Below are positions 1-7,873 of a stretch of 64,000 nucleotides of DNA, piece after piece. A program made the translations under genes and the position numbers. Each line of letters begins with the position of its first letter. Within the stretch, counting starts at the first letter, position 1. Source of the stretch: Amycolatopsis sp. DSM 110486 (GTDB taxonomy: Bacteria > Actinomycetota > Actinomycetes > Mycobacteriales > Pseudonocardiaceae); assembly GCF_019468465.1 (NCBI RefSeq), contig NZ_CP080519.1, forward strand, positions 9,417,001 through 9,481,000, given 5' to 3'. The notes beneath the pieces were generated by a model, which was given only the letters and a program-made list of their open reading frames with translations, was not told the origin of the DNA and did no database searches.

Positions 1-1142
1 ACGCGCAGCGCACCCCGCTGGTGCAGACAGGTGGGCTCACGGCCGCGGCGCCGGAGGTGCGCGCGCTCGTGGAGGCGACCATGCGCAACGAGCCCGCCCA
101 GCACGTCGAGCGGCTGAGCCCGTGGTCAGTCGGGCCGGTGCTGTTCGCGCGCCCGGTGGGGTCCGGCACGCGGGTGGCCGGTGTGGTGGTGCTGCGCGCC
201 TCCGTGGCCGCGGCGGCCGCCGATGTCGCCGCCCGCTGGAGCGCGATCGCCGCCGGGGCACTGCTCGTGGCAGCCGTGTTCGTACTGCTGGCGGTGCTGC
301 TCGCGCGGTGGATGGTGCGGCCGCTCGTCGAGCTGGAGACGGGCGTGCTGGCCGTCGCGGGCGGCCACCGCGCGCAGGTGCCGGAGAGCTCCGGGCCGCG
401 AGAGCTGCGGTCGCTCGCGGCTTCGGTGAACCGCATGTCCGACGCCGTGGCCGAGGCCGCCGACCAGCAGCACCGGCTCGTCGCGGACACCTCCCACCAG
501 CTGCGCAACCCGATGGCCGCGCTGCGGCTGCGCGTCGACTCACTCGCCTCGGCCGAGGCCGGCCGGCCGGCGTACCGGGCGATCGTCGCGGAGGTCGAAC
601 GCCTCGAACGCATCCTCGACGGCCTGCTCGCCCTCGCCACCGCGGAGTCCACCGCCACCCGCATCGCCGCCGGCTCGGACGACGAACCCGCCGACCTCGC
701 CGCCGTGATCGCCGAACGCGTCGACGCCTGGCGTCCCGCCGCCGACGACGCCGGCGCCACCCTGCTCCCCTGCCCCGGCCACGACGAACCCGTGCTCGTG
801 CACACCCCCGAGGGTGAGCTCGCGCAGATCCTCGACGTGCTGCTCGACAACGCCGTCCACCACGCCGGCCGCGGCGCCACCATCTCGGCCGTGTGGGAGA
901 CGTCGCCGGGCGCCGCCACCCTCGTCGTCACCGACGACGGCCCCGGCCTGCCACCCGCCGACCTCGCCCGCGCGACGGACCGCTTCTGGCGGGCCGGCGG
1001 TGACGGCGCGCCCCGCGGCACGGGCCTCGGCCTCGCCATCGCGCGCGAGCAGACCCGCGCCCGCGGCGGCACGCTCGAACTGCACGCCAACGAGCCGCAC
1101 GGGTTGCAGGTCCGCGTGGCACTGCCGGCGGTGACGCCGTGA
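1..1142 (+). CDS. Sensor histidine kinase, 5' partial
   Basis: The frame is open from position 3, so the N-terminus lies outside the window. Numbered from the first Met codon at 21, there is a hydrophobic segment at about 75-97, a HAMP-like linker, a HisKA box with phospho-acceptor His159 (DTSHQLRNP), and a GHKL ATPase domain with N box (LDNAVHHA), G1 (DDGPGLP) and G2 (GTGLGLAIARE). It should autophosphorylate at the membrane and pass phosphate to a response regulator, presumably encoded just upstream. Its TGA overlaps the GTG of the TAXI protein by 4 nt, suggesting translational coupling and a shared ligand-sensing role, which is inference. Confidence 0.93.
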   Translation, partial: AQRTPLVQTGGLTAAAPEVRALVEATMRNEPAQHVERLSPWSVGPVLFARPVGSGTRVAGVVVLRASVAAAAADVAARWSAIAAGALLVAAVFVLLAVLLARWMVRPLVELETGVLAVAGGHRAQVPESSGPRELRSLAASVNRMSDAVAEAADQQHRLVADTSHQLRNPMAALRLRVDSLASAEAGRPAYRAIVAEVERLERILDGLLALATAESTATRIAAGSDDEPADLAAVIAERVDAWRPAADDAGATLLPCPGHDEPVLVHTPEGELAQILDVLLDNAVHHAGRGATISAVWETSPGAATLVVTDDGPGLPPADLARATDRFWRAGGDGAPRGTGLGLAIAREQTRARGGTLELHANEPHGLQVRVALPAVTP

Positions 1143-2080
1143 CGATCACACGCCGCACCGCGTTGCTCGGCGGGCTCGGCCTCGCGCTGGCCGGGTGCGC
1201 GCCCGCCTACCGCGGCCCCGAACGGTCCGTCACGATCGCCGCCGGGGAGCAAGGCGGGTTCTACCTGGCGTTCGCGGAGGTGCTGGCGGCCGAGGTGAGC
1301 CGGGCGGAGCCGCGGTTGCACTGCGCGGCCGTGGCGACCGAGGCGAGCGTCGTGAACGTCGAGCGCGTGCGCGACGGCGGGGCCGACCTCGGTCTGGTGC
1401 TCGCGGACGTCGCGCAGTCGGCGCTCGCGGGCCAGGCGCCGTTTCCCGCGCCGGTGCCGTTGCGGGCACTGGGCCGGGTGTACGAGAACTACCTGCAGCT
1501 CGTGGTGCGCGCGGACGATCGTCTCGCGCAGCTGCGGGACCTGGCGGGACGGCCGGTGTCCGTCGGCGCGGGCGGGTCGGGCGCCGCGCAGCTGGGCGAG
1601 CGCGTGTTCGCCGCGGCCGGTGTGTCGGTGGTGGCGCGGCACCTGCCGCTGGCGGACGCCATCGCCGCGCTGGCGAGCCATCGCATCGACGCGCTTCTGT
1701 GGTCGGGCGGCCTCCCCACCCCGGCGCTCGCCGAGCTCAACCGCACGACACCACTCGCGTTGTTGCCGCTCGCGTCGGTGATCCCCGCGTTGCGGGCGCA
1801 GCACGGGCCGGTCTACGAACAGGTCCAGGTGCCCGCCGGCGCGTACGCGGGCGTCGGGGCGCCGGCGACGATCGGCGTGGCGAACCTGCTCGTCTGCGCC
1901 CCGCGGCTGCCCTCGGACGTCGCCGCGGCGGTGGTGCGGGTGCTCGCCGGGCGCGCGGCCGATCTGGTGCCGGCGCAGGCCGTCGGGACGCAGTTCCTCG
2001 ACGTGCGCACGCTCATCGGCACCCAGCCCGTGCCGCTGCACCCCGGGGCCGCCGACACCTACCGGGCACTCCACGGCTGA
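1139..2080 (+). CDS. TAXI-family TRAP solute-binding lipoprotein
   Basis: 313 residues. The N-terminus has a twin-arginine motif (TRRT), a short hydrophobic stretch and a lipobox ending LALAGC, so it is probably a Tat-exported lipoprotein. The mature part starts with SVTIAAGEQGGFYLAFAEVL, the typical beta-strand and ligand loop of TAXI periplasmic binding proteins, and continues with GADLGLVLADVA and a second-lobe segment (GRPVSVGAGGSGAAQ). GTG start, overlapping the kinase stop. No TRAP permease (DctM/DctQ type) is adjacent, so the protein may present a ligand to the kinase rather than feed a transporter. The ligand cannot be read from the sequence. Confidence 0.85.
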   Translation: MTITRRTALLGGLGLALAGCAPAYRGPERSVTIAAGEQGGFYLAFAEVLAAEVSRAEPRLHCAAVATEASVVNVERVRDGGADLGLVLADVAQSALAGQAPFPAPVPLRALGRVYENYLQLVVRADDRLAQLRDLAGRPVSVGAGGSGAAQLGERVFAAAGVSVVARHLPLADAIAALASHRIDALLWSGGLPTPALAELNRTTPLALLPLASVIPALRAQHGPVYEQVQVPAGAYAGVGAPATIGVANLLVCAPRLPSDVAAAVVRVLAGRAADLVPAQAVGTQFLDVRTLIGTQPVPLHPGAADTYRALHG

Positions 2081-2091
2081 TCGGCGCTCGC

Positions 2092-2097
2092 TAGATT
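2092..2097 (+). promoter_or_regulatory. -10 hexamer TAGATT of a leaderless thioesterase gene
   Basis: TAGATT ends 6 nt before the GTG at 2104. No Shine-Dalgarno sequence precedes that GTG. This is the usual layout of leaderless actinobacterial transcripts, in which the mRNA begins at or next to the start codon. Confidence 0.55.
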
Positions 2098-2103
2098 GGT
2101 TGC

Positions 2104-2538
2104 GTGACCCCACCGCGCCGACCGCTGGTCGAGATGCCCTTGCGCGTGCGCTACCACGAGTGCGACGGCCAGGGGATCGTCTTCAACGCCCACTACCTCG
2201 CGTACGTGGACATGGCCTCTTTCGAGGTCGAGAAGGCGCTGTTCGGCTCGCACGAAGCGTTCCTGGCCACGGGGATCGACGTGGTGGTCGCGGAGTCGAA
2301 CCTGCGCTACCGCGCGCCGTGCCGCTACGACGACGACCTCGTGGTGTCGGTGTTCCTCACACACCTCGGGACCACGTCGATGGTCTACGAGTCGGAGATC
2401 CGCCGCGGCGGCAAGCTCACCACCGAGGCGAAGATCCGCTACGTGTTCATCGACCCCGTCACCCTGCGCAAGACCGAGCCGCCCGTCGCCGTGCGCGACG
2501 TCTACGCGGCCCACCTGCCCGCACCCACCGCTCCCTGA
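2104..2538 (+). CDS. Acyl-CoA thioesterase, 4HBT hotdog family
   Basis: 144 residues, the normal size of a YbgC/4HBT-type thioesterase. The N-terminal signature RVRYHECDGQGIVFNAHY carries the catalytic Asp21 and is followed by the hotdog helix (YLAYVDMASFEVEKALFG). Family members hydrolyse acyl-CoA thioesters in the cytoplasm; chain length and substrate cannot be inferred. The GTG start at 2104 lies 6 nt after a TAGATT hexamer and 23 nt after the TAXI stop. trmL follows after 18 nt and is probably co-transcribed. Confidence 0.85.
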   Translation: MTPPRRPLVEMPLRVRYHECDGQGIVFNAHYLAYVDMASFEVEKALFGSHEAFLATGIDVVVAESNLRYRAPCRYDDDLVVSVFLTHLGTTSMVYESEIRRGGKLTTEAKIRYVFIDPVTLRKTEPPVAVRDVYAAHLPAPTAP

Positions 2539-2556
2539 CGTTCCTGAGGTCCGGCC

Positions 2557-3024
2557 ATGTTCCGCGTGCTCTTCTACCACCCCGAGATCCCGCCGAACAC
2601 CGGCAACGCGATCCGCCTCGCCGCCAACACCGGCTGCGAGCTGCACCTGGTCGAGCCGCTGGGGTTCACGCTCGAGGACAAGCAGCTGCGCCGCGCCGGG
2701 CTCGACTACCACGACCTCGCGCGCGTCCGCGTGCACGCCGATCTCGCCGCCGCGTGGCGAGCGCTGTTGCCGGCCAAGGTCTACGCGTTCAGCGCCAAGG
2801 CCACGCGCCTCTACACCGACGTGGCCTACGAACCCGGCGACGTGCTGCTGTTCGGCCCCGAGTCCGCCGGCCTGCCCGACGACGTGCAGCAGGCGACCGA
2901 GATCACCGACCGGGTGCGGCTGCCGATGGTGCCCACGAGCCGCTCGCTCAACCTGGCCAACACCGCGGCCATCACGATCTACGAAGCCTGGCGGCAGAAC
3001 GGTTTCGGCCTGCCGCCATGCTGA
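2557..3024 (+). CDS. trmL: tRNA (cytidine(34)-2'-O)-methyltransferase TrmL
   Basis: 155 residues, a minimal SPOUT-class methyltransferase. The three SPOUT motifs are visible: PPNTGNAIRLAANTG near the N-terminus, LLFGPESAGLP in the middle, and PMVPTSRSLNLANTAAI near the C-terminus, which forms the trefoil-knot SAM site. TrmL methylates the 2'-hydroxyl of the wobble base of certain leucine tRNAs, usually as a dimer. Length and motifs match TrmL rather than the larger TrmH/RlmB enzymes. ATG start. It converges with the vWA gene, whose stop lies 22 nt away. Confidence 0.92.
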   Translation: MFRVLFYHPEIPPNTGNAIRLAANTGCELHLVEPLGFTLEDKQLRRAGLDYHDLARVRVHADLAAAWRALLPAKVYAFSAKATRLYTDVAYEPGDVLLFGPESAGLPDDVQQATEITDRVRLPMVPTSRSLNLANTAAITIYEAWRQNGFGLPPC

Positions 3025-3045
3025 GTCGCCGAAATTCGCAGCTCG

Positions 3046-4026
3046 CTACGGGAGTCTCTGGCCGATCAGCAACGCGGCGGCCGCCCCGATCATCAGCACC
3101 AGGGTGCCGATCACGACCCACGGCTTGCTCGCGTCGGCGTTCTTGAGCTCGTAGCCGATCTGCTCGCCGAGGTCGGCGTAGACCTTCTTCAGCTCGTCGG
3201 CGCTGGCCGCCTTGTAGAAGTCTCCGCCGGACAGCCGCGCGATCTCCTTCAAGGAGTCGTCGTCCACCCGCACGTCCTGCGGCTTGCCCTCGATGTCGAC
3301 CGAACCGTGCGTGGTGCCGAACGAGATCGACGAGATCGGCATCTGCGCCTGCTTCGCGGCCTGCGCCGCGGTGTACGCGCCGCGCGGGGCGTAGAGATCC
3401 TCCGGCACGGTCTGCTTGCCGTCGCTCATCAGCACGATGCGCGCGGGCGGCGGACCGTCGGCGCCGCCGACCACGGCCGAGAAGCTCTCGATCGACTGCA
3501 TGGCCGCGAAAATGCCTTCACCGGTGGCCGTCGACTGCGCGAGCTTCAGGTTGTCGATCGCCTTCACCACGCCGGCGCGGTCGGTGGTCGGGTTGACCAG
3601 GACGGTCGCGGTGCCGGCGAAGGAGATCAGCCCGAGGTTCACGCCCGGGGTCATGTTCTCGGCGAACTGCTTGGCCGCGTCCTGCGCCGCCTTCAGCCGG
3701 TTGGGCGCGACGTCGGTGGCCTCCATCGACAGCGACACGTCGATCACCAGCACCACGGTGGCCCGGTTGCGCGGCACCTTCTGCTCCGCCGTCGGCCCGG
3801 CCAGCGCCACGGTGAGCACGAGCAGCGACAACACGATCAGCACCGCCGGCAGGTGCCTGATCCAGCCCTGCGTCTTCGGCGCGACCTTGTCGAGCAGCTC
3901 CAGGTTCGCGAACCGCATCACGCGCTTGCGCCGCGCCCGCTGGGCCAGCACGTATGCGACGGCCACGGCCGCCACCACGATCAGCAGCAGGAACCACCAC
4001 GGTGAAGTGAAGCCGCCGAGGCTCAT
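3046..4026 (-). CDS. von Willebrand A domain membrane protein (BatA/Rv1481-like)
   Basis: 326 residues from the ATG at 4026, which overlaps the DUF58 stop by 4 nt. Two N-terminal membrane segments (about 11-29 and 60-76) precede a vWA domain with a complete MIDAS motif DVSLS (Asp96, Ser98, Ser100), and a third membrane segment lies near the C-terminus. This is the BatA/BatB arrangement with the vWA domain between the second and third membrane helices. With MoxR and DUF58 upstream it forms the conserved MoxR-DUF58-vWA unit, thought to act as a metal-dependent chaperone or assembly system. The client is unknown. Confidence 0.9.
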   Translation of the reverse strand: MSLGGFTSPWWFLLLIVVAAVAVAYVLAQRARRKRVMRFANLELLDKVAPKTQGWIRHLPAVLIVLSLLVLTVALAGPTAEQKVPRNRATVVLVIDVSLSMEATDVAPNRLKAAQDAAKQFAENMTPGVNLGLISFAGTATVLVNPTTDRAGVVKAIDNLKLAQSTATGEGIFAAMQSIESFSAVVGGADGPPPARIVLMSDGKQTVPEDLYAPRGAYTAAQAAKQAQMPISSISFGTTHGSVDIEGKPQDVRVDDDSLKEIARLSGGDFYKAASADELKKVYADLGEQIGYELKNADASKPWVVIGTLVLMIGAAAALLIGQRLP

Positions 4027-4970
4027 GCGACACCACCCGACCAGCGGCGCTTGCGCGCGACCACGAACCGCACCATGTCGGCGATCCAGTCGGAGTCGGT
4101 GCGCAGCACCAGGTGCGCCGCACCCGCGCGGCGCAGCCCGGCCGCGACGTCCTGCCGGTGGGCATGCGCCGCGGCGCCGAACTCCTTGCGCAGCAAGGCG
4201 GAAGCGTGCACTTCGCGCTGTTTCCCTGTCTCCGGGTCGGCCAGGACGACGGTGCCCACGTCGGGCAGGTCCACGTCGCGCGGGTCGAGGACTTCGATGG
4301 CGATGAGCTCGTGATGCCCGCCGAGCGCGCGCAGCGGCCGCTGCCAGTCGATGGGTCCCAGGAAGTCCGAGATCACCACGCCCAGGCCGCGCCGGCGGGG
4401 CGGACGGCGAAGCTGCTCCAGCGCGTCGGCGAGATCGCCGCGGACGCCCTCGGGCGCCCGCGGGGTCTCGGCCAGCCGCCGGATCAGGCCGCGCGCGTGG
4501 GCGAGCCCACCGCGCGCGGGGATGCGGTTCACGCCCTGGCCGTTGGACACCAGCGCGCCGATGCGGTTGCCGCCCCCACCGGTGAGGTGGGCGACGGCTG
4601 CCGTCGCGCACACCACCAGGTCGCGTTTCTCGCACAGCGCCGTGCCGAAGTCGAGGCTCGCGGACATGTCCGCGACCACCCACGTCTCCAGCTCGCGGTC
4701 GGCGACCGTCTCGCGGATGTGCGGCGTGGTCGTGCGGGCCGTGACGGCCCAGTCCATCCGCCGCACGTCGTCGCCCGGCTGGTACGGCCGCGCCTCACCC
4801 GGCTCTGAGCCGGGGCCCGGCACGAGGCCGAGGTGGTTGCCCTGCAGCAGCCCGTCGAGCCGACGGCGGACGTCGAGCTCCAGCGTGCGCAGCCCCGCCT
4901 CCAGGCGGTCACCGCGCAGCACCGGGGGCGCCCACCCGGGACGCTGGTCCTTCTGCGCCTTCCCTGCCAC
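4023..4970 (-). CDS. DUF58 protein
   Basis: 315 residues from the GTG at 4970, chosen because it lies 5 nt after the moxR stop and follows CAGG. The DUF58 signature RPYQPGDDVRRMDWAVTAR is intact, followed by a vWA-like fold (ETWVVADMSASLDFG) with DMSAS in the MIDAS position. No membrane segment is present. DUF58 proteins are nearly always encoded between MoxR AAA ATPases and vWA proteins and are thought to be adaptors. The family has no proven biochemical activity. From memory, the order matches Rv1479-Rv1481 of Mycobacterium tuberculosis. Confidence 0.88.
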   Translation of the reverse strand: MAGKAQKDQRPGWAPPVLRGDRLEAGLRTLELDVRRRLDGLLQGNHLGLVPGPGSEPGEARPYQPGDDVRRMDWAVTARTTTPHIRETVADRELETWVVADMSASLDFGTALCEKRDLVVCATAAVAHLTGGGGNRIGALVSNGQGVNRIPARGGLAHARGLIRRLAETPRAPEGVRGDLADALEQLRRPPRRRGLGVVISDFLGPIDWQRPLRALGGHHELIAIEVLDPRDVDLPDVGTVVLADPETGKQREVHASALLRKEFGAAAHAHRQDVAAGLRRAGAAHLVLRTDSDWIADMVRFVVARKRRWSGGVA

Positions 4971-4975
4971 GCCGA

Positions 4976-6040
4976 CTACCTGACGGGCGCGCCCGCCGGC
5001 ACCGGCCCGGTCCCGCCCTGCGGCCGGGCCGAGACCTGCGGCAGGGGCACCGTCTGAAGCACGCGGGTGATGATGTGGTCCACGGGCACGCCGTCGGCCA
5101 GCGCGTCGTAGGACAGGACGAGGCGGTGGCGCAGCACGTCGGGCACCACGTCGACGACGTCCTGCGGCAGCACGTAGTCGCGGCCGCGCACGAGCGCGAG
5201 CGCGCGGGCGGCGGCGATGATGCCGAGGCTCGCGCGCGGCGACGCGCCGTAGGAAACCCAGCCCGCGACGTCGGCGAGGCCGTGGTCGTTGGGCGTGCGG
5301 GTGGTGAGCACGAGGCGCACCACGTAGTCGACCAGCGCGTGGTGGACGAACACCTGCGACGCGACGCCCTGCAGGCGCACGAGCTCGCTGGGGCTGAGCA
5401 CCTCGTGGGGCACCGGCGGCGTGACGCCCATCCGGTAGATGATCTCGCGCTCTTCCTCGGCCGTGGGGTACTCGACCACGATCTTGAACAGGAAGCGGTC
5501 GCGCTGTGCCTCCGGCAGCGGGTACACGCCCTCGTTCTCGATGGGGTTCTGCGTGGCGAGCACGAGGAACGGGTCGGGCATCGGGAAGGTCTGGCCGCCG
5601 ATCGACACGTGCCGTTCGGCCATCACCTCCAGCATCGCCGACTGCACCTTCGCGGGCGCGCGGTTGATCTCGTCGGCGAGGACGAAGTTGGCTACGACCG
5701 GGCCCAGCTCCACGTCGAAGCGCTCGGCGCCCTGGCGGTAGATGCGCGTGCCGAGGATGTCGGCCGGCACGAGGTCGGGCGTGAACTGCACCCGGGAGAA
5801 CGAGCCGCCGACCACCCGCGCGAAGGTCTCCACGGCCAGCGTCTTCGCGACACCGGGCACGCCTTCCAGCAGCAGGTGCCCCTTCGCCAGCAGCCCGACG
5901 AGCACGCGCTCCACCAGCCGGTCCTGGCCGACGATGATGCGCTTGACCTCGAACACGGTGCGTTCCAGCAACTGGGCGTCCCGCGCCGGCGTGCCGGGCT
6001 GCTGCCCGTTCCCGCCCTCGGCGTAGCCGGGCTCGGTCAC
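4976..6040 (-). CDS. moxR: MoxR-family AAA+ ATPase
   Basis: 354 residues. The GTG at 6040 is preceded by a perfect AGGAGG at 6045-6050 and is preferred over in-frame upstream codons. Walker A is GVPGVAKT (residues 60-67), Walker B ends in ADEINRAP, and sensor 1 reads LATQNP. The C-terminal lid carries RASLGIIAAARALAL. These cytoplasmic ATPases are thought to remodel or insert cofactors into vWA-protein complexes, consistent with the DUF58 and vWA genes immediately downstream. It is the first gene of a three-gene operon. The order NlpC/P60 - moxR - DUF58 - vWA next to aconitase is the ancestral actinobacterial neighbourhood. Confidence 0.93.
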   Translation of the reverse strand: MTEPGYAEGGNGQQPGTPARDAQLLERTVFEVKRIIVGQDRLVERVLVGLLAKGHLLLEGVPGVAKTLAVETFARVVGGSFSRVQFTPDLVPADILGTRIYRQGAERFDVELGPVVANFVLADEINRAPAKVQSAMLEVMAERHVSIGGQTFPMPDPFLVLATQNPIENEGVYPLPEAQRDRFLFKIVVEYPTAEEEREIIYRMGVTPPVPHEVLSPSELVRLQGVASQVFVHHALVDYVVRLVLTTRTPNDHGLADVAGWVSYGASPRASLGIIAAARALALVRGRDYVLPQDVVDVVPDVLRHRLVLSYDALADGVPVDHIITRVLQTVPLPQVSARPQGGTGPVPAGAPVR

Positions 6041-6446
6041 TCTGCCTCCTGTGGTTCTGCTTCCTCCGGGCTCGCCCGCGACCGTACTGCTTCCCGGTGG
6101 TCGTAGTCCGCGCGGCACGCTGGCCCGTCACGGTAGCCAAGCGCATCAGCGGTGTGACAGCTGTGAAGACAGTGTCAGCGGCTTCGGCACAGGTCGCGCG
6201 GCGTGTCGTGATCGTCGCTTTTGACCGGTTCGGCTTGCGGTCCGGGGCACCCGCGGCTCCTCCCCTGCCGCATCGACGAGGGCAGCGCCGTCGCGGTCGG
6301 CGCGATCAGCCGGTCCACAGTGGACGCTTGGCCGGGCCCCGACGGCTTCCACTCGCGATCAGCTCCGGTTTGTCCACACCGGACAGTCGCCGGGCGACAC
6401 CGCCGCCGAGCACGTTCGCGGCGTACGTTACCGCTAGCGTCGTCCC
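6041..6446. other. Divergent intergenic region, moxR / GNAT gene
   Basis: About 400 nt without a convincing gene. It contains the moxR ribosome-binding site (6045-6050), an imperfect inverted repeat at 6155-6177 (TGACA.CTGT against ACAGTGTCA), which may be an operator for the moxR operon, and a -10-like hexamer for the GNAT gene at its right edge. Frames open here lack a start context and have no recognisable family. Confidence 0.5.
6435..6440 (+). promoter_or_regulatory. -10 hexamer TAGCGT of the leaderless GNAT gene
   Basis: TAGCGT is separated from the ATG at 6447 by exactly 6 nt, and no Shine-Dalgarno sequence is present. The spacing fits a transcript that starts at the A of the ATG. Confidence 0.5.
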
Positions 6447-7232
6447 ATGACCGACCCCTTGCTGGCCGCCTACGACGCCGAAGTCCGCACCGCCGAGCTG
6501 ACCACCGCGGAACCGGGCACGACCCTCGACCGCGACGCCCCCGTCACCCGCATCCTCGGCTCCCGGCGTGGTTTCGTGGTGGGCCCGCCGGACCTCGGCG
6601 TGACCGGCCCTTCGCTGGACGCGCTCATTGACCGGCAGGTCCGCTTCTTCGCCTCACGCGGTGAAGCTTTCGAATGGAAAACCCGCGCGTACGACCGCCC
6701 CGCCGATCTGCCCGACCGCTTGATCGCCGCCGGTTTCGCGCCGGAGGAAACCGAAACGGTCCTCATCGCCCCCGTCGCCGTGATTTCCCCCTCGGCCCCG
6801 CCCTCGGCCGATGTCACCATCCGCGAAGCCACCGGCGAGGCCGACCTGCGCCGCATCGCCCACCTCAGCGCCACCGTCTTCGGCAGCGACGAGGCTGCCG
6901 TCGCCCGCGACCTCCTCGCGCGCGCCCGCGAAGACAACGAGGGCACAACGGTCCACGTCGTCGCCGAATCCGCCGGCCGCGTCGTCTCAGCGGCCCGCCT
7001 GGAACTCGTCGGCGGCACCACCTTCGCCGGCCTCTGGGGCGGCGCCACCCTGCCGGACTTCCGGGGCCGCGGCCTCTACCGCGCGCTCGTCGCCCACCGC
7101 GCCGCCACCGCCCACACCCGCGGCGCGCGCTACCTCCAGGTCGACGCCCTCCCGCCGAGCCGCCCGATCCTCCAGCGCCTCGGCTTCACCGCCGTGACCA
7201 CGACCACGCCGTATGTCTGGACCCCGGCTTAG
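6447..7232 (+). CDS. GNAT-family N-acetyltransferase
   Basis: 261 residues. The C-terminal half is a GNAT domain: ADVTIREATGEADLRRIAHLS opens the fold, and the acetyl-CoA pyrophosphate loop is in LPDFRGRGLYRALVAHRAA (motif A, R-G-R-G-L). The N-terminal 115 residues are a divergent extension that may be a second, degenerate GNAT lobe. It should transfer an acyl group to an amine in the cytoplasm; the substrate is unknown. The gene is apparently leaderless. Its 3' end overlaps the convergent SMI1/KNR4 gene by 47 bp. Confidence 0.82.
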   Translation: MTDPLLAAYDAEVRTAELTTAEPGTTLDRDAPVTRILGSRRGFVVGPPDLGVTGPSLDALIDRQVRFFASRGEAFEWKTRAYDRPADLPDRLIAAGFAPEETETVLIAPVAVISPSAPPSADVTIREATGEADLRRIAHLSATVFGSDEAAVARDLLARAREDNEGTTVHVVAESAGRVVSAARLELVGGTTFAGLWGGATLPDFRGRGLYRALVAHRAATAHTRGARYLQVDALPPSRPILQRLGFTAVTTTTPYVWTPA

Positions 7233-7854
7233 GCCGGCCCACCTCGGCCTCGACCTCGGCGAGCCAGCCGAGGTACCAGCGGTCGAACGTCATCCGGCCG
7301 TGGTCGTCGGCCTGCGGCCCGATGCCGCCGTCGGAGGCCTCGCCGTCGAACCACAGAGCGCCACGGTCGGGGCCGGTCACCACGAGGAGGTCGTAGTGGC
7401 CGCAGCCGCTGTGGCAGAGCGGCAGGGTGCCGTGGGTGTCGGCCTCGTCGCGAGCATCGAGCGACCGGGTCAGCTCCGGCCGGCGCTCCTGCGGGATCTT
7501 CGTGAAGTCGGGCCATTCGGCGTGGTGGAAGAGCTCGCGGTGCGGGAACTCCGTCCGCAGGTCCACGCGGTCGCCGCCACGGCGGTCGTCGGCGGCGAAC
7601 TCCCAGCGGCGACCGGAGCGGCCGAAACCCAGCAGCCCGTAGCCCGGGCCGGCCCCGCCGGCGCCGACCTCGACGAGGAAGTTCCGGTACGGCTCGGGCA
7701 ACGGCGCGCCGAACTGCTCCTCGACAGCCTCGACGTCGCGTTCAGTCAGCGGCGAGGCCAGCCGGAATCCGTGGGCGCTCGCGCCGAACACCGAGCGCGC
7801 GTCCCGCCGCTTCGCCAGCCGCGCCAGCCGGTCGCGGACTCCGTCCCACGTCAC
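7186..7854 (-). CDS. SMI1/KNR4-family protein
   Basis: 222 residues. The N-terminal third has the SMI1/KNR4 signature (LTERDVEAVEEQFGAPLPEPYRNFLVEVGAGGAG, given in part), the common start of this cytoplasmic superfamily, whose members are often immunity proteins for polymorphic toxins or protein-binding adaptors. The C-terminal part is acidic and rich in Trp, Asp and Gly. GTG start at 7854, with TACGCT 8 nt upstream and no ribosome-binding site. No toxin gene is adjacent, so an immunity role is not supported by context. Confidence 0.78.
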   Translation of the reverse strand: MTWDGVRDRLARLAKRRDARSVFGASAHGFRLASPLTERDVEAVEEQFGAPLPEPYRNFLVEVGAGGAGPGYGLLGFGRSGRRWEFAADDRRGGDRVDLRTEFPHRELFHHAEWPDFTKIPQERRPELTRSLDARDEADTHGTLPLCHSGCGHYDLLVVTGPDRGALWFDGEASDGGIGPQADDHGRMTFDRWYLGWLAEVEAEVGRPKPGSRHTAWSWSRR

Positions 7855-7873
7855 GAGGGACGAGCGTAGGACC

